A stretch of DNA of 64,000 nucleotides, from assembly GCF_943734655.1 (NCBI RefSeq), contig NC_071354.1:144560642-144624641 (forward strand), read 5' to 3'. The position numbers were made by a program, and so were the translations under genes. Positions 43,385 through 54,885 of the stretch are shown in pieces. The notes under the pieces were generated by a model. That model did not search any database. It had not been told where the DNA came from and worked only from the letters and a program-made list of their open reading frames with translations. Position 1 is the stretch's first letter. Each line of letters starts with the position of its first letter. This DNA comes from Sabethes cyaneus. Lineage: Eukaryota > Arthropoda > Insecta > Diptera > Culicidae.

Positions 43385-44551
43385 TGACTTTGCTTTGCTA
43401 TAAATTTTGAAGCTAAATTTTTAATGAATATTTCGAAAGATTAAAATTTTGTGAAAACGTGTCCGAAATCCGTTTCAAAAGATTCGAAACATTGACAAAC
43501 TTACAGCTGTACGGCTAAATGGCTTATCCAAATCATTTAAAATTCTTTTCTCTTCCAAACCGTATAAAATGATTTGGTGTTTGACTCATCCTTCTTTTGT
43601 TATTGCAATTTATGTATTTTTTAAAGAAAGTTACATTAAAGAAATTGATTTTATGGCTGTGTGGTAGCGGAAATTTTGAACAGAAAACACTATGGACGAC
43701 GGAAAACTAACTAACGGAAACACTTTTATCATGCAAACTGAACTTTATTGCGCCCGACTCCAACAATGGTACAATACGGAATCAATCTTTCGTGTCCTAT
43801 CATGTCGGTTACAATAAACTTCCTACACACATACAGAACAGTTTTGGCGCGTACTAATTTGACAAGTTAGGCAGTGCCCAAAACAACGGGAATATGCATA
43901 ACGGAACATGAGTGAAACGGAATAGGGTGCATAAACATACTACATAACGTAACGTAACCTAAATCATACTACAGTTGTATCATCAATTGAAGATATAGAA
44001 TCAATGAATCAATTCGTTGAGAAAAAATATGTAGAATGAGACAAAAAAAAGCAATTTATCTTATATACGCCCTATAGTAAACTTAATAGTTCCGGTCACT
44101 TAACCTCAAATTAAAAATTAGATTCTATGAAACTAACACTCCTTGAAAATAATAAAAGTTTATACGTATTTTTACCTACCAACGTGAATATATAGAAGGT
44201 AACAGAAGGCAAATAAATCCGAAAATAGCAGATACACGGAAGTCACTTTTCACGTGACAATTTTCACACAAATTTTGGAATTTACACGGATTTCTGAATT
44301 AGTGTAATTTATTTTTACCCGGTTTTGGTTTTCGTGGAACGTATCGCGGAAGAAATGGCCAATATGTTCACAATTTTAAATCAATAGCCAATTTCGATTT
44401 CAAATGGATGCATAACAAAACAGATCTGTAGTTTCATGATAAATTGAAATTATTTCTGTGTTTACGCCATATTCAGTGGTTGATTGATGAGCTTTTCGGA
44501 AAACGTGTAACAACATTCGGTTGGATCAGATTCGGTTGGATAGATATAGCG
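43385..44551. other. Intergenic region, nothing recognised
   Basis: AT-rich, no supported feature. Confidence 0.4.
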
Positions 44552-44557
44552 TTTATT
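44552..44557 (-). terminator. Poly(A) signal AATAAA of the cuticular gene at 44621-45099
   Basis: AATAAA on the minus strand about 65 bp beyond the stop codon. Confidence 0.65.
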
Positions 44558-44620
44558 TACAAAAATAAGCGTTGCAACGGCAGGCGATAACAAACAGAGA
44601 TCATACTTTGTCGGTCGAAC

Positions 44621-45099
44621 CTAATGGTGGTGTGAAAGCAGATTCGAATTAGCGTAACTGCTTGCATGTCCGTGCCAGTGCTCACCACCATGCGATCCGC
44701 CACCGTATCCACCGTCGTGATGATGTCCGTACACCTGTGGGTGGTGGGCGTGCCCAACTCGCTTGACATGAGCCTGGAATCCATTGTGCTTGTCGGAGGA
44801 GTATTCCACAATACGCTCAGTACCATCAGGTTCGTGCAGTGAATACTGGCCCTTCACAACATCACCATCCCGATGTTCCCACTGGTTCTTGTGGTCCCCG
44901 GTCTTGTGGTCCTTGACACCGTATTCAAACTTGTATTTCGGGTAAGCGTAATGATCCTTATGTTCATGACCACCATATCCTCCTTCCCACTGAGCGGACA
45001 CAGCCGCCACTGCCAAAGAGAGGACTAGAACAAACTGAGGAAAACAAAATGTAACAGAAGTAAGAAAATAAATCATGTAAACTACATTACTTTAAACAT
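44621..45099 (-). CDS. RR-2 cuticular protein, 140 aa, Gly/His-rich, two exons
   Basis: Secreted chitin-binding cuticle protein. Exon 1 is 45099-45091 (ATG TTT AAA), donor GTAATG. The acceptor is TTCCTCAG and exon 2 is 45034-44621, phase 0; the intron is 56 bp. An apparent longer frame starting inside the intron is not the real start. The signal peptide is residues 1-17 ([17 protein letters not shown]). A short Gly/His spacer ([14 protein letters not shown]) precedes the RR-2 domain at about 35-97: [39 protein letters not shown] and GFQAHVKR. The tail has GYGGGSHGG and His clusters, ending LLSHHH; His residues suit cross-linking to quinones in sclerotised cuticle (family knowledge). Confidence 0.93.
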
Positions 45100-45143
45100 T
45101 TTGGAAAACAGCTAGATCTATTTGATCGAACCACTCGATGAGA

Positions 45144-45180
45144 ACTGATACTCAACTATTCTGCTGAGGTCTAATTTATA
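45144..45180 (-). promoter_or_regulatory. Core promoter: TATAAAT + TCAGT initiator
   Basis: TATAAAT at 45180-45174 and TCAGT at 45148-45144, 34 bp apart. The 5' UTR is about 47 nt. Confidence 0.8.
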
Positions 45181-46479
45181 CACAACTCAGACTAGTCTTT
45201 TCACTGTCCTTTAATCATTGGAACCAGGTTTATTATGCCGGCGGACCTACGTTGATCGCTACGTTTCGAAATGACTGCGTTCATTCAGCTTTTACGAATC
45301 GAGTTTGCGGACTCCGAGTAGGAAACGGCTACCGAGAAATTTTGCTTCGATGTTGCACCCTACATCATGCTACAACCTGTCACTTAAGGTTGAGAACGGT
45401 CGGTCAACCCTTGAAGAGGGAGAAAACAGTTTTCCAAAAAATTACGCCTCACGCCGCCGCGTTCAAACTTAGCAGAATTGATTTTGCACAAGAACGCCCG
45501 CTTACCGTAAACTAATCGCATTACATTAGTCGATCGTTTGTCAACTTTTCGACATTCATAATTGAAATATGTAAAAATCGCTCAACCGGCAAATCAGCAA
45601 TATGTGAAAACGAATGGAAAATAGCGAAAATAATTCATAATGACCTACTGTCAATGAAGTCGGATCGTTTGTGGTTTTCTTGGAGGGCGTTACTGCACTC
45701 TGGCCGCGTGGGTGGACAAAAACGAGGGATGAAATCGTTGCCTGCAGCATGAAATAGCAGCAATTTCATCCAATGCACGATACTTACTCGCTAGTTGGCT
45801 TAATTTTAATGGTAACGATGACAATCAACCACCCATCCGTACAAATTGACTAGCCAAAGCCAACACCAATGAAAATTAGTTTCTTTATCGGGGGAAACTC
45901 GAACAGAACCTAAGAAGGTTGTTCTATTATAATTACTATATACAATTATTTTTCGCCGGCTGCCGGCAGCCAGGCATGTTCATCGACGGTACAGTCGTAA
46001 AAAGATCAATTACAATCATGTAGAAATGTTTCGCATGTTTAGCGCTTTTAATGCACTTTGATGCACATCGATTAATTGGCGTGGTAAACTTTTTCTGGCA
46101 AAGTTATGTAACCAATAATCGGTACCTAAACGAATCGGAAGCTTCGACTATTAGAGATTTGCACTTGAGAATGTGGTGCGAAGGTAATGGCGTGAAAAAA
46201 TGTTGAGGAAGTGGGACATTGTTGTACAGCTGCTTCATACTTTAATGAGCATCTATTATTATTATTATTGTTTCCTCGTCACAGATAGTACAAATACTTG
46301 TGTTGATATTTTAAGCGAAATGAAAGCGATCCCATAGAGTGTCTTTATTTTGGCCTAGTTTGACAAATTTGGCACTTTATATGCGTAAAACTATCAATGT
46401 GCTCAAACTATAATTACATTGTTAAACAGATATATAGAACTTCCGAATCAAACCGATCCAGGGTTGGGTAAACTTAGTT
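45181..46479. other. Intergenic region, nothing recognised
   Basis: No gene or element end supported. A patch at 45250-45500 is less AT-rich but has no recognisable domain. Confidence 0.4.
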
Positions 46480-47352
46480 TCATACATCATGAAGCCATAA
46501 GCTTACCCGGAAAGCCATTTTCGTCCAGAATTTTCCATAGCTCTTGTCGGTTTACACTATCATATGCGGCCTTGAAAACAATGAATAGGCGATGCGAGGA
46601 GACTCAGAATTCGCGTCACTTCTGAAGGATTTACCGCTGGGTGAAGGTTTGGTCGGTTCTAGACCGACCGGCCTGATAATTTCTTACGAATCTATTGGCT
46701 ATTGGCGACAGTCGATGGAAGATGCCTTGAGAAAGCACTTTGTAGGCAGCTCGGCAGTTCTCCCAATCCTACTTATCGCCTTTGTTTATAGATAGGGAAA
46801 TACCCCGTCTTTCTACTCTTCCGGTAGTTGCTCCGTCTCCCAAATCTTGACAACTAATTGATACAAACAGCTGGCCAACTTGTCCGGGCTCATTTCAATA
46901 AGTTCTGCTACAATGCCATCCTTTCCTGCTGCTTTGTTGTTCCTCCGCCGCTTGATGGCTTCTTTAACTTCGCTCATCGATGGGTGTGGCACATCTCTAT
47001 TGCTTGCTATACCAATGCAGTCAGTACCTCCACTATCACGGTCTTTCATCTGCACGCCATTCAGGTGTTCATCATAGTGCCGTTTCCACCTTTCAACCAC
47101 CGCACGGTTGTCAGTCAAAATACCTCCATCTCCATCTCTGCACATTTAGGCCCGCGGCACAAAGCCTTTGCGAGATTCGTTGAGTCTCTGGTAGAACTTC
47201 CATGTGTCGTGAAAGCCGTATAGCTGCTCGAGTTCTTCGCACTCCTTTTCCTCCTGGTGGCATTTCTTCTCCTGGAAAAGAATCGGCAACAACTCGATCA
47301 CCCACTTCTGCATCTCACCCATCACTATAAAAGCGGTGTTCAGCTCGTGCAT
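46480..47352 (-). mobile_element. LINE relic: EN-RT linker to RT motif A
   Basis: Same family as 35754-37223. The minus strand reads MGEMQKWVIELLPILFQEKK, a nonsense codon (47146-47148), then ILTDNRAVVERWKRHYDEHL, AIKRRRNNKAAGKDGIVAEL and [10 protein letters not shown] (to 46813). After frame breaks comes FIVFKAAYDSVNRQELWKIL (about 46586-46520). It covers the part missing from the headless copy at 35754. Confidence 0.85.
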
Positions 47353-47489
47353 TTTGCCGCAGCGCTATTAGATAGTGTGACTATCCCTATTCGTACATAC
47401 CATCATTCCATAACAGCATCTTCTCTTCTGTTGGGTACTCTTACCACTGCGTCCATTATTTTGAACTATTGGGGCATACCGTTTTATTA

Positions 47490-47597
47490 ATAATATGTTT
47501 CATTGATATTTTTCGGTGAAATAAAATTTTATTTCACCGAAAAATATCAATGAAACATATTATTAAAATTGTTACGGTGACGGAAAATAAAAAGTAA
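47490..47597. mobile_element. Palindromic retroelement insertion (candidate inverted Penelope-like pLTR pair), copy 3
   Basis: Perfect inverted arms of 37 bp (47490-47526 and 47527-47563) without a loop, then a 34-nt one-sided extension (47564-47597). It is flanked by an exact 14-bp duplication, ATACCGTTTTATTA (47476-47489 and 47598-47611). The arm string ATTGATATTTTTCGGTGAAA resembles ATTGATACTTTTCGGTGAAA in the arms of the insertion at 61597-62024, linking them as one family. Confidence 0.75.
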
Positions 47598-47639
47598 ATA
47601 CCGTTTTATTATTTTACTATACGCTTCAAGCTTACCTAT

Positions 47640-49265
47640 CACTTATTTGAGGAAGTGACAGGCTGGTAGCTGGAGCGAGACATGTGCCAATCAGGGATGA
47701 CTAAGTTTATGAACCTAGTACCCTGATCGGCAACGCCAACCAGAGCTCCCCTTTTTGAGATACTGCAGTCTGCGTACTATTTGTACTCCACGATTGCAGA
47801 GCAAGTGCTCCTGGGTTAAATATCATCTTGTACGAAACTGAGATTCCAAAGATGATATTTACTCGGACAATGTCCTGTCGCAAGACCGGTAAGCTTGCTA
47901 AGATCCCTCTTATCAGACTCAGCAACTTTTGAGTAACCCAGGGGTGGATAATCGACTCGACCCATGAGTAGAGAGTTGGAGCCACACCGTCGTTTGTCGT
48001 CTCACAACGAGTCGGCGTGTTGAGGATAGACGAGGATCAGGAATGAACCTCAGCTAGCGCATCGTTCAAGTCCTGTTCCTCCCCTGCTTTCCTCTCCACC
48101 TCATTCGTTTCTTTGTTTTTCGGCAGAGAGGGCTTGCACAGTAAGAAATCGTCCACTGCATCAGTGATCGGCTTGAAGCAGCAAGGGCAAATTGCTGTGG
48201 AGGGCGCCCTGGTACTGTTACACTGGCGCCCTGGTACTTCACAAGCTCCGCTGCGGTGAGAGACGTTATATAACCCCCTCTACCATTCATCCCTCGGCAC
48301 GGGTCGCGTCACACCTTGGATTAGGGGTTTATCCATTCAAGTTTTTACATAATAGCCACGGATAACAGCTATTACAACCATCCCGTTTAGGGGCTTTGGA
48401 CCCTCTGCTTTGGTTCCTGGGAGTCAAGAGAACCGTCCTGCAGGCGGAGAGTTTACACTTCAGCCTTCGCATGAGTGCCCCCCTCTCTGTCCGCATACGA
48501 CCCTAATTTCCACCGGTTGTCCGATTTCTACTAAAGAACGTATCCCGAATGGTACCACGAGGAGGTAGAGATAGGAGCATAAAAGCATACCTCCAGCAGC
48601 GCTACGATTACGACTCTTCACTTCTTCAGAAAGTCTCTTTTCATCGCCTGGGTTTTTGTCTATTGTTTTGATCCAAAATATTACTTGAGTCGCTCGTTGC
48701 TTTGGTTTTTTAGTGGCGAGGCCCGCAGCTAACCCCACAGTATCGCCTGAGAACGTAGCTTGAAAGAGCCCTCCTTCCCTGTCAGGATACGACCCTGGTT
48801 TCTACCGGGGTGGATTACCCGATGACCTGGAAAAGGGTGAACATATGCATTCCATAACCTCTCTTCACTAACTCCTATTCCTACCTCCACGTGATTCCGG
48901 CTGGGATATGCAATCTCGGTTGTCATACGAAAACAGGGAAGGGGGCGCAGTGGCTACCGTCCACTCTAATTTGGAAGCCCCAAGCATCCTCATCAAGATG
49001 GGGACCCTAGGCTAACAACCTACTGTACCCGAAAACAAAAAAAAATTGCTGAAAATGAAAAAAGAATCCATCTGGATGATTGGCAATGACTTTTAGCATG
49101 GACATGGAGGGTATGAAATGGGGAAGGCAAATGAGGAAGCGTCCAACATAGCTCCAGCCATCCCAAGCCCCTACCTAGCGCCTTCACGTGGCCTTACCCG
49201 GTTATGCTCTTTTGAGTAGCCAAGCTAGGAGGTGCGATGATGGGTGGTTCCGGGCTACCTGATTT
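47640..49265. mobile_element. GC-richer, probably retroelement-derived non-coding sequence
   Basis: Composition is clearly less AT-rich than the surroundings and the wording is repeat-like, but no domain was found. TGACTTTTAGCATGGACATG near 49088 recurs as TGACCTTTAGCATGGACATG at 50475, just before the RTE-like copy. At least the right part is therefore likely to be LINE 5' sequence. Confidence 0.4.
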
Positions 49266-49270
49266 CAAAA

Positions 49271-49564
49271 CAGCGGACACAGACAAACAGACAAAACTCT
49301 TGGAAGAAAAATCAACAAAAATTATCGTACATCACATTTAGGTTGAACACTAGCACCATCTATGATCGACATTCCCAAATATCAAATAGCAACAGGAGTA
49401 TCCCTCGAAGTAGCAAGTATTTTTTATGGGGAATTCCCCTTCTTTCGTCAAAAAGCTCCACTTTGACCAAAACGGAGACATTCCCAACTAAGCCCAAATT
49501 GGAAATGACGGTTTAATCGGTACGAAGAATGACAAACGAGTGTTATGTCTGTTTGTCTGTGCTG
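49271..49564. mobile_element. 294-bp MITE with ACAGACAAACAGACA ends
   Basis: CAGCGGACACAGACAAACAG (49271 on) is an inverted copy of the right end TGTCTGTTTGTCTGTGCTG (to 49564). Non-coding. The target duplication is not clear. Confidence 0.7.
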
Positions 49565-49942
49565 CGGGTTTAGATGACGACTGACCCACACGACATTGTT
49601 AGAGGTAAGCTGACATAAGTTATTTTAATTATTTGCTTCGTTTTAGCTCATGGAGCAAGCACCTCCTACTGTTTAAATAATGCTCATGGATACCAGAAGA
49701 AAAATTAAATTAATAATGGAAGCACTCATGTAAACTCAACATTCGAAGGACTGGTGGTGAGATTGTTCTATTTTTGTCCATATATCTTCATATAATGTAT
49801 GATAACACATATCTTATTACATTGCCATATACCATCATTATCGCAAAGGGGAAGGAGCATCAGGGTATCGAATGAATCGAAGACTGGATGAGGGATGTGG
49901 TAACCAGACCAAGTCTTATAAGGTCGGAGAGGATTTTGACTA
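49565..49942. other. Unassigned sequence between two MITEs
   Basis: No feature supported. Confidence 0.35.
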
Positions 49943-50190
49943 GTGTTCGACATCGCAACGAAAATTGAAGCCCGGGTTCCGGTCCGGTCCGGTCCGGTTA
50001 AAAGGCGGCACGAACTTTGTTATTCCGACTATAAAGACCAATAATCCGGTCCGATTTGGCTCTGTTCAGGTTCCGGGACCGGAACAGAGCCAAATCGGAC
50101 CGGAATAAAGTCGGAATAACAATGTTCGTGCCGATGTTTACCGGACCGGACCGGAACCCGGACCTCAATTTTCGTTCCAATGTCGAACAC
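49943..50190. mobile_element. 248-bp foldback MITE, GC-rich, TA duplication
   Basis: Ends GTGTTCGACAT (49943) and ATGTCGAACAC (to 50190) lie between TA dinucleotides. The two halves are inverted copies through most of their length, including (GGTCC)n runs at 49977-50000 and 50141-50155 and AGAGCCAAATCGGACCGGA opposite TCCGGTCCGATTTGGCTCT. The whole unit can fold into one hairpin. Confidence 0.8.
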
Positions 50191-50336
50191 TATTTTTGAC
50201 GCGCCCTTCTAACACACAAATCATCACGCAAGATAAGTTTGCACGGTGAAGTTATGTATCTAGAAACCGAAAGTCTATGGTGCAAGCAGTGTCTTATATT
50301 CCCGCGAAATCATATAGGCGACATTGCTTATAGATC

Positions 50337-50475
50337 CACTCAACCCCTTTTGGCCTTCACGAACAGCATTGACATGAAAATTGCTGGGTAGGTAAATTCG
50401 ATTCTGAAGTAATACTACTTGCATACAATGGGAAACCCTTGAGGTAATGGTGGCTACCCGCCATACATACATACA
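50337..50475. repeat. Second copy of the 125-bp + CATA repeat
   Basis: Matches 43203-43330. Here the CATA run is only about three units long and abuts the RTE-like sequence. Confidence 0.7.
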
Positions 50476-53282
50476 TGACCTTTAGCATGGACATGGACAC
50501 AAATCGGAACATGGACACTAGTCGGTACATGGGATATACTGATCCTTGCCCAGCAGGGCAAGCTAGCACTTGCAAGGAAAGTTCGATGCCTGCAGCTTGA
50601 AGTCCAGGGGCTGAGCGAGGACCACCGGTCGGATACTGGTGAACACAAGACATCATCCGGGCATATCTTGCTCTACTCGGGCATACGAGTGGAAAATGCT
50701 ACTCGCGAAAGGAAAGTTGGATTCCTGCTGAGCCCTAGGGCACATGCGGCCCTGATGAAGTGGGAACTGATAAAAGAAAGCATAATCGTTGTCAGATTCA
50801 GCCAACGGGTTAGAAACCTTACAGTAATCAAGCTATGCGCCAACAGATGCTGTCGACCTGCAGGAGAAAGAGAGTTTCTACAGCTAGCAGAATAGCGTGG
50901 TTGAGAAAATCCCGTAGGGGGATATCCAAATCCACTTAGGCGACGCAAAGATTAGCTCGAACAACCCGGACCTTCAACGCGTCATGGGACGCCATGGCCT
51001 AGGAGAGATGGATGAGTAAAAACGGAGAACTGTTTACAAACTTTTATGGTAATAACAACATATTTATTGATGGATCGCTCTTTCACCATAGACCAGCACA
51101 TGAAGTCGCGTCGGTTTCCTGTGACGGCCGAACAGAAAACCAAATCGACCACATATACATCAGCGGAAACTGGCGAGGGAACTTTCCAGATGTACGCAAC
51201 AAACGCAGCGCTTATATTGCAACCGACAATCATCTTGTTATGGTTGAAATACGCTTACGCGTCGCACGTGTACAACGACGGCTGGACAAAGTTGGGTACC
51301 GTTATGACGTCCGCCGATTGGAGAATTCTAAGGTGAAAAGGACCTTTGCCGAATAATTTAAATCCCGAGCCACGGAGTTGCCATCTGGTGGAACCGTCGA
51401 AGAGTAATGGGCCAACAGCAAGAACGCCTTCATCACGATCACGACCAGTAGCAAAACCCGTGCATCGAACGGAAGGAGTGGATCTCGGATGAAACTTGGA
51501 AGAAGATCGACGAGCGGAAAGAGGCGAAGGCGAAAGCCGGTATTGAGCGAGCGCGAACCAGATCGGCTAAGACAGCTGCCCGTCAACATCACACCGAACT
51601 GGAGAGGGCTGTTCAACAAGTTTGCATGAGGGGACAGGAGAGCCTGGACTGAATCATTAGCTGAACAACGAGAAGCTGCCGCCGGTGGCGATATCTGTTT
51701 GTTGTACGATATTCCTGGCCGCCTTAGTGGTGCCAGGATGCCGCTAAAGGACAGAACGGGCCAGCCACTGGCTGACCGTACAGAACAGGTTAAGCGATGT
51801 ACTGAATAACTCTTCCGAGTTGCAAATGTCACATACCAACCAAACCAACAGCGTATGGCGCCAACAGCTCGTCGTATTAATAGCGTCTAATCTGGTGCGC
51901 CATCAATGAAATTGAAGCAGCCATCAAGAGTATGAGATCCAATAAAACGCCAGGGATTTACTGTTTTTCAGCTGAGATGCCCAAGCTGACCCATCTTTTT
52001 CAGTCCAGATGATGCATCAACTTTTCAGCAATATATAGGAAACCACAACTTTTCCGTTGGACTGAATGCAGGGCATATTGGTCAAATTCTCTAAAAAAGG
52101 AAACCTAACTGAATGCGGTAACTGGCGTGGAATCACGTTGCTCTGTATTACTCTCAAAGTACTCTATAAGGTAATACTCAACCGGATCCAGGAGAAGATC
52201 GACGCTATTCTCCGGCGGCAGCAAGCTGGGTTCCGTGCTGACCGATCATATGTAGACCATATCACAACGCTCCGCACTATATTGGAGCAGATCAACGAAT
52301 TCCAGGACTCCCTTCTGCTGGTGTTCGTTGACTTCGAAAAGACGTTCGACCGACTCAACCACGAAAACATCTGGGGCTCACTTAGGCGCAGAAGGATTCC
52401 AGGTGAACTAGTCCATTTCATCGAGGCTCAGTACGAGGCGTTCTCATGCGAAGTTTAGCACAATGACGTCTTGTCCGATCGTATAAGGGTTACTGCTGGC
52501 GTGAATAAGGGATGCAATTTATAACCGCTGCTGTTTCTCATCGTTATGGATGAGATATTAGTGCAATTGACAGTAGACCAAATCGAGGATTGCCTTGGAA
52601 TCCTCTAACGATGGAACAGCTAAATGACCTAGCCGATGATATTGTTTTGCTCGCACAGCGTCAAAACGATATGCAGAGCAAGTTAGACGACGTCTCCGAG
52701 AGCTCCCAGGCAACAGGTCTAAATGTTAATGTAGCAAAAACTAAGTCTGTGATAGTGAACACTGACAATCCCCCCAACTTCACAATTACAGGACAACAAG
52801 TTGAGCAGGTGGAAGCCATTCAATATCTTAGGAACCAGAAAATACCCGATAGTGGTACCAAGACTGATCCGGAAGGTCAGCGGTGCCTTGGCAGGTCTGC
52901 GAAAGATTTGGCGCTCAAAGCAAATCACTCTACATCCGAGTTTTCGAACATTCGAAAACTGGATAACCACTGAGAAACTCCATCGCCGATTTCATCAACT
53001 GCCGATAGCAACAGAAATTCGTGAAGATAAGTAGAAGTGGATCGGACACACCTTCAGGAAAGGAGCGAACGAGATTTGCAGAGAAGCACTCGACTGGAAT
53101 CCTCAAGGAAAGCATAGGAGAGGCAGACCCAGAGGCTCATGGCGACGCAACTTAGCCAACGATATCCGGGCTGCAGACGAGAACCTGTTCTGGCGACAGA
53201 TAAAACCCATGGCGGATAACCGGCGGCACTGGAGATTTCTGATTTCATCCCTTTATCCTGCCGGACATAAGTAAGTAAGTAA
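50476..53282 (+). mobile_element. RTE-like LINE, copy 1: endonuclease and RT, broken, (TAAG)n tail
   Basis: The endonuclease region in broken frames includes GFLLSPRAHAALMKW (about 50722), MSKNGELFTNFYGNNNIFID (about 51012) and QIDHIYISGNWRG (about 51141). The linker runs to about 51880. The RT includes VKFSKKGNLTECGNWRGIT (about 52080), LRRQQAGFRADRS (about 52213), VFVDFEKTFDRLNHENI (about 52320) and a YADD-equivalent LADDIVLLAQ (about 52626). The C-terminal region runs to 53270, followed by a short (TAAG)n tail (53268-53284). Stops and frameshifts kill it. A full element would encode one endonuclease-RT polyprotein of roughly 1000 aa. Confidence 0.88.
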
Positions 53283-54325
53283 GTACTACACTCTGCTAGG
53301 TACGGTACGGTGAGGGCTGAATGTTACAAATTCTAGTTGATGGACAAAGCCGAATTCATGGCCGTCCGTTCTAAGTTCTGCGGGTTGCACAAGCTAGTGC
53401 TTCGCTTTTGAAAGAAAAACAAACATGTTTAAACGAGCATGACTAAACCACCTCGTGACTTCATACTTTTCATCATTTACTTATACACATTGTAGGGTCT
53501 GTGATCTTTAAATAAGATTAGCCGCTGCTTTTGAGAGTCAGCGAGGATATAATTGATTTATTTTAGAAAAAAAAATTATAGTCTTCGCATGCTGTTGCAA
53601 ATCTAATATTATACATTCAGGAGATATATTTCCCAAACCTGGCTTCTTTAGTTTGAGCTTGCGTTTACTGTTTTATTCAGTTTAATTACTTACTGGTAGC
53701 AATAATCTGAAATAAATGTCTGCCTTAAATACGTTACGCCCTGATATACGTTACGCCCACTAGATTTACAACATAAGCTTCTAGGTGCAACTCAATTTTC
53801 AATTATCTCTATGTCGATGCATCATGCTGAAAAAATTATATCACGATCTACTTCAATTATAGCTTTTTTATGGCCATCATAAACTTTAACAAATCGAACC
53901 GAGTGTTGATCATCTTCATAAAAGGCAATTTTCAATGCGAGTTTTTTTTCGAACTAATTGTGATATCTGCACTTTGTACCGTCGTTAATACTTTGAACTT
54001 TGAACTTTTCATTCTCCTAGCTAGCCTTTCAAATTCAAAAATAAGAAGAATGTACCTGTCAAAAATGTTTGGTCATACAGGCCAAATTCTATGAACCGCT
54101 GGTTTTGCAAATCGCAGTAGTTAACATATCTTCGCTTTCAAGGTAACCTCAATGCAATGATCCCCTTCTAAGCTTTTCTAAACAACAGCAGCGGAACTTG
54201 ACCAAGACTAATTAAAATTCTTTCTCATAAATCTTAAAATATTCAATATTTTAGATTTGCCGTTATTGAAAATATACATAAAATAAAACAAAACCTGTTT
54301 CGAGTTAAGTATCATCACAATCCAA
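53283..54325. other. Intergenic region, nothing recognised
   Basis: AT-rich, no supported feature. Confidence 0.4.
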
Positions 54326-54331
54326 TTTATT
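54326..54331 (-). terminator. Poly(A) signal AATAAA of the cuticular gene at 54391-54798
   Basis: AATAAA on the minus strand about 60 bp beyond the stop codon. Confidence 0.65.
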
Positions 54332-54390
54332 CTTCCGAAATCAAAATCACAGTCAAGTCGTTGCACCGGTCACTAATGCCCGTAAATAAA

Positions 54391-54798
54391 TCAGTGATGA
54401 GCATGGCCCACCGATTTCACATAAGCCTGGAAACCATTGATCTTATCCGATGTGTACTCAACTATACGTTCAGTACCATCGGCTTCGAGCAGAGTGTATC
54501 CACCTTTGACAACATCGCCGTCTCGAGTCTCCCACTGACTTTTATGATCTCCAGTGTGATGATCCTTTACACCGTACTCGTACTTGTACTTAGGATAGGT
54601 GTAGTAATCATCCTTGTTATCACCACCGTAACTTCCTCCGTAACCTCCGAGTCCAGATTCACTTCCGTCCTCATAAAATTGGGCGAATCCGACAGCAAAC
54701 AGGGCAGCCACTAGAACAATACACTGCGGGAAGAAAAATAAAAATAAGCTTTGTGACGTTGGAAAGAATTTGCACCACATTTGTCCCACCTTGAACAT
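54391..54798 (-). CDS. RR-2 cuticular protein, 113 aa, two exons
   Basis: Secreted chitin-binding cuticle protein. Exon 1 is 54798-54790 (ATG TTC AAG), donor GTGGGA (non-consensus but GT). The acceptor is TTCCCGCAG and exon 2 is 54723-54391. The intron is 66 bp, divisible by three and free of stops, so an unspliced 150-codon frame exists; the spliced form restores the signal peptide ([17 protein letters not shown]). An acidic, Gly-rich spacer ([19 protein letters not shown]) precedes the RR-2 domain at about 47-108: [39 protein letters not shown] and GFQAYVKS. The protein stops right after the domain (VGHAHH), so it has no C-terminal tail. Confidence 0.92.
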   Translation of the reverse strand: MFKVGQMWCKFFPTSQSLFLFFFPQCIVLVAALFAVGFAQFYEDGSESGLGGYGGSYGGDNKDDYYTYPKYKYEYGVKDHHTGDHKSQWETRDGDVVKGGYTLLEADGTERIVEYTSDKINGFQAYVKSVGHAHH

Positions 54799-54848
54799 CT
54801 TGCTTGAATTAGTTTTGCTGTTCGAAACGGTTAGAGAACACACGGCTT

Positions 54849-54885
54849 AATGATACCTTGTTGCTACCAAAACTTTGCTTTTATA
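54849..54885 (-). promoter_or_regulatory. Core promoter: TATAAAA + TCATT initiator-like
   Basis: TATAAAA at 54885-54879 and TCATT at 54853-54849, 34 bp apart. The 5' UTR is about 53 nt. Confidence 0.65.
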
